From positions 3,658,001 to 3,722,000 of the forward strand of contig NZ_CP133779.1 in NCBI RefSeq assembly GCF_034347425.1: a stretch of 64,000 nt of DNA, read 5' to 3'. Each line of letters opens with the position of its first letter. Within the stretch, counting starts at the first letter, position 1. The position numbers were made by a program, and so were the translations under genes. This document shows, in pieces, positions 36,449 to 45,900 of this stretch. The notes under the pieces were generated by a model. That model was not told where the DNA came from. It saw only the letters and a list, made by a program, of their open reading frames with translations, and made no database searches. Source of the stretch: Undibacterium sp. CCC3.4 (lineage in GTDB: Bacteria > Pseudomonadota > Gammaproteobacteria > Burkholderiales > Burkholderiaceae_D).

Positions 36449-38524
36449 CTAGAATGTCACGTTGGCCGACAGGTAGACGGCGCGACCATCACCTGGTGAG
36501 TGACGCGTCTGATCATTGATCCAAACGTATTCATAATACCGATTGGCCAGGTTTTTCAGTTGCAGTTCCAAAGCGACGGCAGGCGAAATTTGATAGCTTG
36601 CGCTGGCATTGAGCAATACGTAGCCGCCAAACTTGCTGCCGGTATTCGCGGTAGTCAGGTAGTAGCCGTCCTGGCCATTGCCCCAGGCCGACAGTTTCAA
36701 GTCTGGCGTGGCTTGGAAATCGGCACCAGCCGTAAAGACGCGATGCGGCACATGATCGATTTCCTTGTTAATCGTGGCCGGTGCGCTTGGATCAGGTTGG
36801 ACAATTTTCGAGCGTTGCAGCGAATAAGCCAACCAGATGTTGGCGCGTTTATCTGGACGCAGATTGACTTGCAGATCGACACCCTGGCGTAGTGTTTTGC
36901 CAACGTTTTCCGAACTGCCGGTGGGGTCATTGAGGCGACGCTTGACTTCGTCCGAGGCGCGCTGCTCCCACACTGCAAGGCGAGCATCGATCCACTCAGC
37001 CGGCGTCAGCTTGAGACCGGTCTCCCAGCCATCATTGATGGACGGACGGAGGGGGTTGGCAGTGGATTGGTACGCAGCTGCGCCAGCGCCGACTTGGAAG
37101 CTGCGGCCCCAATTGGCATAAAGGCTGGCGAGCGGCGAAGCGGCGTAGACGATACTGAACTTCGGCTGTTTGATCAAACCATAATCCTGAATCGGATAAA
37201 ACACACCTTTTGACGGATCAGAAAAACTGCCACTGATTTTGTCGACTCGAAAGCCCGGGATAATTTTCAGCGAGTCTAGCGGCTTGATCACGGCCTGTAA
37301 ATATGTCCCAACGGTATCGAATGTGAAGTGATGATCACGCGTGGTGCTGACGGCGACTTGCTTGACAGTGTTATAGCGTGGACTGAAATCATTTTGGTGC
37401 TCAGCACTGACACCGCCTTGTATCGAAAAGTCTTTTAGCCATTGCAAGGCTGCCAATTGCGGCCGGTAGGTCAGCGAGCTGAGCGCGCCGTAATGCGTTT
37501 CATCAATGACGCGCTCCTGTTGCGACGTCGTGGTCGAGTAACGCAGCCAGCGCTGATCTTGTATCGTGTTCAGGTATGCCTTGGCCGATACCGACAACTG
37601 CGCACTGAGTTCGCTGTCGAGATGCAGGCTGATCTGGTTGAGCTGGCGATTGCCGCCATCTGATTGGGCATAGGTGTCGGAGTTGGTCGGATTATTTCGG
37701 GCATCGGCGGCAGTCAGGTAGCCTGCTTCCTGCGCTTTAGCCTCTGCATGCCGTACACTGAGACCGAAGCGAACACGGCCATCGTCGCTGGTGTAAAACC
37801 ACTTGCCGGCGAGTGTGAAGTTATCGCTACGAGAATGCTCCCGATAGCCGCCGACGCTCTGGTAACCGAAGGTATAATTTTGCGACCAATTACCCTCTTC
37901 TATGCCTTTGACAATTTGGATTTGCTCGGTATCGAAGCTGCCGTAGCTAACTCGTGCCTCGCCGTAATTACCGCCGGTACGGGTGATGATATTGGCGTTA
38001 CCGGCAATATTATGCAAGCCATACCGGGGATCGTTGGTACCACGTACTATTTCGATTTTTTCGATTTCTAGGGGCAGAATAGCGCCGATGAGGGGCATGC
38101 CACCGGCGTTATCGTTGCCAGGGATGCCATCGATGAGTAACTTGACCGCATTCACTTCGCCTTCGCCGTTGAAGCCGCGGAACGATAGCTTACCGGATTC
38201 ATTACCTTGTCTGAATGGAGTAAGCATCACTCCAGGCGCGCGAGAAAATAATTCCCAGGCACTGTTGACTTGCTGATCACGTAACAGGTCTGCACCCAAA
38301 ATGTCGACTGAACTGAGCACGCTGCTGCTTGCCAACGGGCCGGTTCTTTTTCCGCTGATTTCGATGCGACCGATAGTCAGTGAGGAGTCGCCGCTGACGT
38401 CGGCTTGCGCCATTACAGGCAAGCTGTAGGCAAGGCTGAATACGCCGGCAATTGCCAGAGTAAACGGTGATAAGGCAGTATTGCAACGAATTGCAGGTGT
38501 GCTGATGTGAATGGTACTGGACAT
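36449..38524 (-). CDS. TonB-dependent outer-membrane receptor
   Basis: A 691-residue receptor with a signal peptide ending near SLPVMAQA, a plug domain (about 55-175, LLIDGIPGNDNAGGMPLIG and IEKIEIVRGTNDPRYGLHNI) and a 22-strand barrel ending in YLSANVTF with the terminal Phe required for assembly. The ligand cannot be read from sequence; a ferric siderophore or metal chelate is likely from the PepSY partner. The upstream DUF2946-like gene is also known beside copper-linked receptors, so copper is an alternative. No convincing Fur box was found upstream. Confidence 0.92.
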   Translation of the reverse strand: MSSTIHISTPAIRCNTALSPFTLAIAGVFSLAYSLPVMAQADVSGDSSLTIGRIEISGKRTGPLASSSVLSSVDILGADLLRDQQVNSAWELFSRAPGVMLTPFRQGNESGKLSFRGFNGEGEVNAVKLLIDGIPGNDNAGGMPLIGAILPLEIEKIEIVRGTNDPRYGLHNIAGNANIITRTGGNYGEARVSYGSFDTEQIQIVKGIEEGNWSQNYTFGYQSVGGYREHSRSDNFTLAGKWFYTSDDGRVRFGLSVRHAEAKAQEAGYLTAADARNNPTNSDTYAQSDGGNRQLNQISLHLDSELSAQLSVSAKAYLNTIQDQRWLRYSTTTSQQERVIDETHYGALSSLTYRPQLAALQWLKDFSIQGGVSAEHQNDFSPRYNTVKQVAVSTTRDHHFTFDTVGTYLQAVIKPLDSLKIIPGFRVDKISGSFSDPSKGVFYPIQDYGLIKQPKFSIVYAASPLASLYANWGRSFQVGAGAAAYQSTANPLRPSINDGWETGLKLTPAEWIDARLAVWEQRASDEVKRRLNDPTGSSENVGKTLRQGVDLQVNLRPDKRANIWLAYSLQRSKIVQPDPSAPATINKEIDHVPHRVFTAGADFQATPDLKLSAWGNGQDGYYLTTANTGSKFGGYVLLNASASYQISPAVALELQLKNLANRYYEYVWINDQTRHSPGDGRAVYLSANVTF

Positions 38525-38622
38525 GGATATTCCTGAAAAAAGGCTATGCCGACCCAGAGTCGGATCGACAAAAACGAGCGCGGACAGGCAGAAGAGTGCT
38601 CTGACCTTGGCTCAGTGACTAA

Positions 38623-39006
38623 TCAGGTGATGGACGGTGGGCCGCGCGGATTCGCCTCGGACCAAGAAAATAAGGGGGATGGAGACTGATAAAACAGGGG
38701 CGGAAACAGATCATGCCCGCCAATGACGGAAAACAGTGTTGAACTGTTTGATGGTATGACAAACGCACCGGCATGGCTCGCACAAAACGCGCAGTGTTCC
38801 ATATGATGTAAGACATTGTCCTGACCAGAATTGCCGGACGTATCTTGCGCTACCGATACAAACTTTGATCCTTTCAGGCTACAAACTTCTACCCAGCTAG
38901 CCTTGCCATCGGCTGCAAAGAAGGCATGGGAGAGAGAAGGCGCGAGCAGATTGAACAGCATGGCGAAACATGCGATCCAGATATACAGCGTTGTTCGTTT
39001 TGACAT
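38623..39006 (-). CDS. DUF2946-like protein
   Basis: About 127 residues. An N-terminal hydrophobic helix (ACFAMLFNLLAPSLSHAFFA) looks like a signal or anchor. Then comes a His/Cys motif HHMEHCAFCASHAG, the hallmark of DUF2946, and a C-terminal hydrophobic stretch. The H-x-x-x-H-C-x-x-C pattern suggests metal binding, not shown experimentally here. Start codons at 39042, 39015, 39009 or 39006 are possible. It lies 98 bp upstream of the receptor gene and is probably the first gene of the uptake operon. Confidence 0.72.
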   Translation of the reverse strand: MSKRTTLYIWIACFAMLFNLLAPSLSHAFFAADGKASWVEVCSLKGSKFVSVAQDTSGNSGQDNVLHHMEHCAFCASHAGAFVIPSNSSTLFSVIGGHDLFPPLFYQSPSPLFSWSEANPRGPPSIT

Positions 39007-39080
39007 CATACCCATGTCAATATTGTAACTGATCCGTTTCAAGCATCTCTTCTTTTGGATGAAAAATTTTCACAAGGTGG

Positions 39081-39133
39081 CATGCGGTGTTTCAGGTGTA
39101 AACAGCGTCCGCCAGGCTTTTGCCACAGCCTCT
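39081..39133. mobile_element. MITE right-end fragment
   Basis: Matches the last 53 bp of copy A, including CTTTTGCCACAGCCTCT (one change from the terminal repeat). No left end is present nearby, so it is a solo end. Confidence 0.65.
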
Positions 39134-39200
39134 TAAGGAGGCACAGCATAAAAATGCTCGTGCATTCGGCCGACAACACCTGCAGAAATAGTGATTTTTT

Positions 39201-39219
39201 GATTTTTTTTAAAAAAATC
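39201..39219. terminator. A/T-rich hairpin upstream of the toxin gene
   Basis: GATTTTTTT-T-AAAAAAATC perfect palindrome in an AT-rich leader (39180-39300). It could end transcription or simply reflect foreign AT-rich DNA. Confidence 0.3.
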
Positions 39220-39324
39220 AACGTCTATTCATTAAATTTCGTTAGAATTTTTTTGGGTAAGCAGCTTGCAGTATGCTACTTGGAATTTTTAGCGACTTAA
39301 TTTCTGACATCTGTTGGGGATAGG

Positions 39325-39909
39325 GTGAGCACGCTCAGCTATCGCGATGGCGTATCGAAAGAAGACTACGATGTCGCGTTTCTGCTCTACGACTTGGGCA
39401 AGCTGGGTGTGGCGACATATAATGGTGCCGGATGTGCTGCAGCCACTGTGGTGCTCAGTGCGCTCGGCGTTGTTGGCCCCGTTCCAAGGATGGGGCAGAC
39501 TTTACAAGCTGTACAGACTGTCGAGCATGCGGTCGAGCTTGCTCGGCTTATCAAGGCGTCAAAGGATATCGATGATGATATTCTTGTTTGCCGGGGTGGC
39601 GCTTGCACGGCCGAAAGCTTTATTAAAGGTAGTGGCGTAACAATATCTGTCGATGGAACTTTGAATGGGGTATCGGCACAGAGCCGTGTTGGAGCAAACC
39701 TTAGGGAGCTGGCAAAGCCTTTCAAGAACAATCAAGTTGGGGTGACTTCAGCAGGTAAAATACGAGCAGCCGGAGGAAGGATAATGGCAGACGGACACGC
39801 TGGAAACAGAAATCATGCAACAATTGACGGCCTTACTCCGCAACAACTGGAAAACTTGTTTTCGCCAGCGATACGAAATCCTGTCGCTCCAGCGCTGCGT
39901 AGCTTTTAA
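39325..39909 (+). CDS. Orphan polymorphic-toxin C-terminal module
   Basis: A 194-residue protein starting at GTG with GGGG 5 nt upstream; a stop lies at 39298-39300, so no large N-terminal region is attached. A hydrophobic pretoxin-like stretch (about 25-60) is followed by DDILVCRGGACTAESFIKGS and, near the C-terminus, HAGNRNHATIDGLTPQQLENLF (in two blocks). This order resembles tips of Rhs/CDI-type toxins as I recall them. The enzymatic activity is not identified. A small acidic gene 13 bp downstream is the likely immunity partner. It may be a displaced toxin tip. Confidence 0.6.
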   Translation: MSTLSYRDGVSKEDYDVAFLLYDLGKLGVATYNGAGCAAATVVLSALGVVGPVPRMGQTLQAVQTVEHAVELARLIKASKDIDDDILVCRGGACTAESFIKGSGVTISVDGTLNGVSAQSRVGANLRELAKPFKNNQVGVTSAGKIRAAGGRIMADGHAGNRNHATIDGLTPQQLENLFSPAIRNPVAPALRSF

Positions 39910-39922
39910 GTGAGTTTCACAC

Positions 39923-40243
39923 ATGACCACACTATATGTCGATTTTAATGAAATGCCGGAAGCTGATCTCGTATTGCTTTCTACTCATGATAGCAAGATG
40001 GCGATAAATGGTCAGGCAGTACTGCTTAACGAGGGTGCAGAGGTCAACGTGTACATGGATGACATAGATGAAAACGGCGATGTTGATAATTTGGTGGCAA
40101 CCGGAATCATTGAAAGGAATTCAAATCAAGCTTGGGGGGCGCAGGTTAAATGGTGCTGCCGCATAAATGCGGATGGTATTCGGCATCAGTCCGAATTCGA
40201 TCCTGATAGCCTTGGTGCAGAGCGTGTTCGCCATTTTATGTAA
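39923..40243 (+). CDS. Candidate immunity protein for the orphan toxin
   Basis: A 106-residue acidic cytoplasmic protein (NEGAEVNVYMDDIDENGDVD), no signal peptide or membrane segment. It begins 13 bp after the toxin gene in the same direction. Family not recognised; the immunity role is inferred from position, small size and acidity only. A resemblance to short acidic immunity proteins is general, not a homology claim. Confidence 0.55.
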   Translation: MTTLYVDFNEMPEADLVLLSTHDSKMAINGQAVLLNEGAEVNVYMDDIDENGDVDNLVATGIIERNSNQAWGAQVKWCCRINADGIRHQSEFDPDSLGAERVRHFM

Positions 40244-40293
40244 ACACCAACTCAATCACAGGTGTCAGCAACGAGTCAATTACCCCGGCCTCA

Positions 40294-40773
40294 AGAGGCT
40301 GTCGCAAAAGGGTTTTCAGTCGGTATCATTACTCCAACTGGCCGACATGTCATTCCCCCGTGCTCTCGCCTCGTCATTCCTGCGTAGGCAGGAATCCAGT
40401 GACACCTTAGTGCCTTCAGGGTGGGAACGTCGATCAAGGACACTTTTTTTTCTGTGCAATGAACACCTCCTGCTGCGCCTGAGCAGCACAGATATAAAAG
40501 GCGCATGCGCGCCACTGGATTGCCGCCTGCGCGGCAATGACGAATTGGGCGGCTGGGTGGATGCGCAATCGACCTGACTTGTGGGTAATGATCAGCGCGC
40601 TTTTGCGCGGGAACCTGGCGGCGTTCGTGCTTAAAAAAAATGCCAGAAATCATGCTGTTTTCAGTGCTAAAAACGACACTGGGTTTCCGCCAAAAGCATG
40701 CGGGAAGGGAATGACGAGGTATACGGTGTTTCAGGTGTAAAAAAGCGTCCATCAGGCTTTTGCGACGATCCGT
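40294..40773. mobile_element. MITE copy C (about 480 bp, expanded)
   Basis: The left terminus AGAGGCTGTCGCAAAAG (40294-40310) is exact. The right terminus CTTTTGCGAC (40757-40766) is followed by degenerate bases. Arms and core match copy A at both ends, but about 220 bp are added in the middle, including the nested repeat at 40372-40542. Confidence 0.75.
40372..40542. repeat. Nested hairpin repeat inside MITE copy C
   Basis: CGTCATTCCTGCGTAGGCAG at the left pairs with the CACTGGATTGCCGCCTGCGC region at the right over about 30 nt with mismatches. The word GTCATTCC..GGAATCCAG is a common proteobacterial intergenic repeat type. Confidence 0.6.
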
Positions 40774-40793
40774 TAAATTGTTAGTCAAAGCCC

Positions 40794-42977
40794 TCATGCC
40801 GGCTTTTTCTCCACCGCCCCCCGCACTTCAAACTGTATTTCATCAAGCAATTTACCGCTGCGATCGCGCAAGCTCACAGTATGCCGGCCTGGCCACGGAA
40901 ACCAATCTGCTTCGAGTATGCCGGCGGCCTGTTGTTTGATGTTGGCGGTGCTTTTTATTGGCTTACCATCGATCAGCAAGATGCCCGGCTGCAAGCTTTG
41001 CGCGCGCAAGCGCATGCGTTGCCGTTGCGCCGGGATATCGGGGTCGAGCGCGACCACCATGCCGGCTTTCGGGTAGTTGATCGCTGCACGGATCTGGTCC
41101 GAGGCGGCGGTTAGCAAGCGGTCTTGCCCTGTACCGATGAGAAAATATTCGCTGCGCGGTGCTTCGCTGCTATCGGCATAGCTGATCGCTCTTTGCTCTA
41201 CCCCGGCCGGCCGGCGCGGCGCGGCCGGTGCGGCGGCCCCGCGATGCAGGTAGTGTATAATTTCTTGCCACACCGGTGCTGCGCCGGTCTGGCCCGAGAC
41301 ATCCCACATCGGTGCCCCCGAGGCATTGCCAACCCAGACGCCGACGGTATACCGACCGCTGAAACCAATACACCAATTGTCGCGCATGTCTTTCGAGGTG
41401 CCGGTTTTGACTGCGCTCCAGACCCGCGTAGTCAAGGCGTTTTCCAAGCCGAAGGTGTGCGCCCGAGCAGCGCGGTCACTGAGTATATCGGCGACGATGA
41501 AGCTGGCGGCCGGATTCATGCGTTGCACGACCGGTGCGACGCGGGTCGCCAGTTCTTCGCGCAGCGCGCTGTAGCGCCCTTGATTGGCCAAGCTGCGGTA
41601 GGCATTGGTCAGCGCTGCCAGACTGACATCGGCACTGCCCAAGGCTAAGCTGTAACCGTAAAAATCACCGGATTCGCGTAGACCGAAGCCCAATGCTTGC
41701 AAGCGTTCGAAGAATACCTGCGGCTGCACGCTGACGAGCGTGCGCACCGCCGGAATGTTGAGCGATGCGGCCAAGGCAGTCCGCACGCTGATCAAGCCTT
41801 GGTAATGTTTGTCATAATTTTGTGGAATATACAGGCCATTGGTGGTGCTCAGGTTCAGCGCTTGGTCATCCAGCAGTGAGGCAGCCGTCAGCAGGCGTCG
41901 TTCCAGCGCCAATTCGTAGAGAAAGGGCTTGAGGGTCGAGCCGGCTTGACGTAAGGCGGTGACGGCATCGACTTGCGGGGCGTCAGACAAGCTGCCGCTC
42001 GAACCTACCCATGCCAACACCTCGCCGCTGGCATTGTCGAGTACCAACACGGCACCATCTTCCACATTGCGCTGCACCAAGGCTGCCAATTGCCGGCGCA
42101 AACTGTCGGCGGCAAACGCTTGTAAGCGGGCGTCGAGGGTGGATTGCACGCGGCGGCGGCGCTCCGATAATAGCCGGCGCGCCAGATGCGGAGCCAGGTT
42201 CAAAGCTGGCGGCAAGCTGTTGCTCAAGCCCGGGCCAGTCAAGCGTGCAAAGGCCAGTGTTGCTTGGCCTTGAAGGTTCAGGCACATGCTGCCCTGCCCT
42301 TGCTCTTGTAAGATCCGACAAGCGCGTGTACTGACGTTGGCGACACTGGCATTCGGTGCGCGCAGCAGTGCCACCGCCAAGGCTGACTCGACTTGATCGA
42401 GTCCGCTAGGATGTTTATCGAACAAGATGCGCGACAAAGCATGGACGCCGACCAATTCGCCGCGAAACGCCACCAAGTTCAGGTAGGCTTCTAAAATTTC
42501 ATCTTTGCGCCAATTGCGCTCCAAAGATTGGGCGACCCAGGCTTGGTTGATCTTTTGTACGGTGCTGCGACCACCGGCGCGGCGGCGAAGTTTTTCATCG
42601 AGCAAACCGGCCAGTTGCATGGTGATGGTGGAGGCACCGCGGGTTTTGCTATTCCAAACATTGCCCCAAGCAGCGCCGGCCACAGCGCGCCAATCGATGC
42701 CGGAATGTTGGTAAAACTGCTTGTCTTCGGAGCTAATCAAGGCCAGGCGCAAGGCTGGAGAGATCTCGTCGAGCTTGACCCAAGGCAATTTGCGCTCGTT
42801 CATATTGACGCGTAATTGCTGGATCACGACGCCATGACGGTCTAATAACTCTCCTTCCGAGCTGGCAAACTCGGCTTTCAGTTGCGCCAAGCCTGGCAGC
42901 GCCGCCGCACTGCCACAAAACAACCACAACAGCAAAGGGTAACAAGCCCGGTGGCACCAATAGGAACGCGCCATCAC
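40794..42977 (-). CDS. pbpC: Penicillin-binding protein 1C
   Basis: A 727-residue bifunctional murein synthase. Signal/anchor at the N-terminus, GT51 transglycosylase with SSEDKQFYQHSGIDWRA and RGASTITMQLAGLLD, transpeptidase with S347-T-L-K350 as the active-site SxxK and KTGTSKD as the KTG box, and a C-terminal BiPBP_C domain ending LDEIQFEVRG. The start overlaps the stop of the yfhM-like gene by 4 bp, the pairing seen in many proteobacteria where PBP1C and the periplasmic macroglobulin cooperate. Confidence 0.95.
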   Translation of the reverse strand: MMARSYWCHRACYPLLLWLFCGSAAALPGLAQLKAEFASSEGELLDRHGVVIQQLRVNMNERKLPWVKLDEISPALRLALISSEDKQFYQHSGIDWRAVAGAAWGNVWNSKTRGASTITMQLAGLLDEKLRRRAGGRSTVQKINQAWVAQSLERNWRKDEILEAYLNLVAFRGELVGVHALSRILFDKHPSGLDQVESALAVALLRAPNASVANVSTRACRILQEQGQGSMCLNLQGQATLAFARLTGPGLSNSLPPALNLAPHLARRLLSERRRRVQSTLDARLQAFAADSLRRQLAALVQRNVEDGAVLVLDNASGEVLAWVGSSGSLSDAPQVDAVTALRQAGSTLKPFLYELALERRLLTAASLLDDQALNLSTTNGLYIPQNYDKHYQGLISVRTALAASLNIPAVRTLVSVQPQVFFERLQALGFGLRESGDFYGYSLALGSADVSLAALTNAYRSLANQGRYSALREELATRVAPVVQRMNPAASFIVADILSDRAARAHTFGLENALTTRVWSAVKTGTSKDMRDNWCIGFSGRYTVGVWVGNASGAPMWDVSGQTGAAPVWQEIIHYLHRGAAAPAAPRRPAGVEQRAISYADSSEAPRSEYFLIGTGQDRLLTAASDQIRAAINYPKAGMVVALDPDIPAQRQRMRLRAQSLQPGILLIDGKPIKSTANIKQQAAGILEADWFPWPGRHTVSLRDRSGKLLDEIQFEVRGAVEKKPA

Positions 42978-45900
42978 TCTACCTGCAACAGCGCATTCGG
43001 CAGCTCAGCAAACATTTCCGGCGCATACATGGCTTCGACTCGACTGGCTGGCAAATGGAAGCGGCCGGCATTATTGAGCCGCATCGTGTACGACATGGTG
43101 AATTTGCCTTTCGGAATAAATTGGTAATAGCTGCGAAACGCGGAGAAACTGCGTTCTTCAAAGCTGGGCCACAGTTGCTCGGGCGGACGAGTTTGACGCT
43201 CGGCCAAGGCCGAATCACGCCCCAGGCCGGAGCCAAGCACAGTCGCCCCGGCCGGTATCGGATCGCTGACCACCACCGCGCTCATATCACTCTGCGCCTC
43301 AATCGCCAAGACCACGCGCAAAGTATCGCCACGGCTGTAACGGCCCGGGATTTTTTGCGTCAATGGCGTGACCGTCTTGACGAGGCGATAGCCGGCGCTG
43401 ACGGGCGCGCGCAGCGGCTGGGCGGCCAAACTTTGCAGACTGAGCCAAGGTTTGCCTGCGCCATCATGTTGCACTTGCAAGCGGTCATCGCTGCCAGGCT
43501 GCGGCGGCCAGGCCAGCAAGCCGGCCGTGGGTGTGGCGCTGGCCCAATTTACGTTCAGCGCGGGCGAGGCTTTCTCAATGCCGCTGCGCAGCGTGATACG
43601 GCTCGTGCCGCTGACTTTATTTGCCTCGAATTTTTTGGAAAACTTTTCCATCGCCAGCAAACCCCAGACGTTGGCGGTGGTCGTCAGCCATTGTCCATTG
43701 ACTTGCCGTTGCAAGGCCCCGCTAAAGATTTTCGGCAGCTCGTCGCGCCAGCTCGGTTCATTCAAGGCCAGCAAGACCAAACGGTTGCTGTTGACATCGG
43801 CATTGCTCATCAACCACCACCAGTAATCGCTGCTTTCGCTGCTCCAGCCTATGCGTGTGCCTTGGTAATCGAGTCGATTGCGCAACTGCTGTAAGGCTTC
43901 TTTGAGCGCGCCATCGCGTTGCGGTAGCGTCGGTACGCGTTGTAGTAATGCTAGCCAATCAAGCAAGGCACTGGTCGGCCACAGCGCCGGTGTCACTTGC
44001 ACCGAGCCGAGCTGACGTGCGCTGATCGGACGGTAGCGCGACAAGGCTTCCAAGGCGGCCAGTTTGCGCACCTCAAGATCTTTGCGCGGGGCCCAAAAAT
44101 CACGCGTGATCTTGCCATCGACGAAGGCGCTCAAGCCGTCGAGCATTTTTTCTTTTGCCGCCGACGGCAAGCTGTAGCCAGATTCATCGCTGACCGATAG
44201 CAGGTAGGCGCTCAAGCTGTCGCTGCCTTGGCGTTGCGCCGGATCATTGGGGGGATAAAAATACGCCAAGCCATCGCCATCGAGATACGCTGGCAATGCA
44301 GCGCTGAACTTTTGCCACAGCACTGGGTCGCGCAAACCTATGGCACGCGAGGCTTGTTGTTCCAAGCAAGTGTAAGGATACTGAGTGAAATAGCGCTTGA
44401 GCGCGGCACTGCCGTTACTGAGCGAGGGCGACAACGACACCGCGATGCCGCCACGCAGTGGCAAACTGCCTTCCGGTTGGCGCACCGCGAGCGACCAAGT
44501 TTGATCGATTTGCTGCAAACTGGCTTGCCGCACGCTCAGCATCACGGCCGGCAATAGCTGTTGATCGAGTTGCAGGGCATCGGCAGCGCTGCCGCCCTGC
44601 TCCTTGGCTTCAATGCGCCAGGCCAGTGCCACGCTTTCTTGGCTGCCGGACAAGGCCGGTGCGCTGACTTGCCAAGCCACTTCCTTGCTCGCACCAGCCG
44701 CTAGCGCGACTTGTTGCGGCGTTAAGGCCGCGCTATCCGTGCGCGCCTGCAAGGTCACCGACATGGCACGTGCGCTGGTATTGCGCAGCGTAAACATGGC
44801 GGAATACTGATCGCCCTCACGCACCATTGGTGGCAAGCCCGAAACGATTTGCAAATCTTGGGTGGCGCGGATACTGGTACTGCCGCTGCCGAACAAGGCC
44901 GCGCCACTGGTGGCGACGGCGACGATGCGGAAACTGCTCAGCGCATCATTGAGCGGCACTTCGATGCGTGCTTGCCCATTTGCATCAAGACGCACTGACG
45001 CTTGCCATAACAAGAGCGTATCGAGCAATTCGCGCGTCGGTGCCGTGCCACCACCGCCGCCAGCCGCCACCGCCTTGCGGCCGTAATGACGTTTGCCGAT
45101 CACTTGCATCTGCGCCGTGGCGGTTTCCACGCCATAACTGCGTCTTTGCATCATGGCGGCCAGTACATCCCAACTCTCATTGGGCTGTAATTCAAGCAAG
45201 GCTTCATCGACGGCGGCAATCGCTACCTCGGCACCAGCCGCCGCTTTACCATCAGGCAATTTAACGCTGACCGTCACCTGCGCCTTGGCGCGGATAGGAT
45301 AGGTCGCGCGGTCTGCTTTCACCTGCACTGCCAGCGCGTGAGCTGCGGTGCCGACGCGAATTTCAGCAATACCGAATTTAAACGCTGGTTTAGCCAGATC
45401 GACGGTGGCCGTCGGCGCTTGGTATTCGCGGTACTCTTGCCACCAATTCAGCGGCTCTTTCCAACCCCATTTGAAGAAGGAATACCACGGCACTTCGCGC
45501 AAGCGCGCGCGCACCGCCAATACCGATACAAACACATTGGGGCCATAGGAAGCCTTGATCGGCACGCGCACGGTCGGGTCGCGGCCCGTCAGTTCAAGCA
45601 CCATGGTGTCGATGACCCCTTCGCGCTCGACTGCGACCAAGGCGGTGGCGGCGCGGAAAGGCATGCGCACCTGAAAACTAGCCGTCTCACCGGCTTGATA
45701 GCTTTTTTTCTCAGGAATCACGTCGATACGATCTTGATTTTCGCCATCAAACCAAATTTCATCGCCGGAGCTGGCCCAAAATGAAGCTTGCGCGGTGGAA
45801 ATACGCCCTTGGGCATCTTTGGCGCTGGCCAGCAGCTCGATATTGCCCGATTGTTTCAGCGCTATGTCGCACAGTAATAAGCCGCGCTGGTCGGTTTTAC

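Larger units (their letters stand above)
40244..40793. other. Gene-free repeat region
   Basis: 550 bp between the immunity gene and pbpC, filled almost entirely by MITE copy C and a nested second repeat. Open frames crossing it are by-products of the repeats. Confidence 0.7.

Noticed and set aside
38525..38622. Fur box between the DUF2946 gene and the receptor gene
   Set aside because: No GATAATGATAATCATTATC-like sequence; only a 5-bp CCGAC/GTCGG hairpin.
39325..39909. ADP-ribosyltransferase reading of the orphan toxin because of its CRGG segment
   Set aside because: No supporting STS/E-x-E or equivalent catalytic motifs were seen, so no enzymatic class was assigned.
40372..40542. CRISPR-like repetition in the repeat region
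   Set aside because: The repeats are inverted hairpin arms, not regularly spaced direct repeats with spacers; no cas genes in the window.
40167..40577. Open frames on both strands over 40167-40797
   Set aside because: They are composed of MITE copy C and its nested repeat, and are not conserved-looking proteins.
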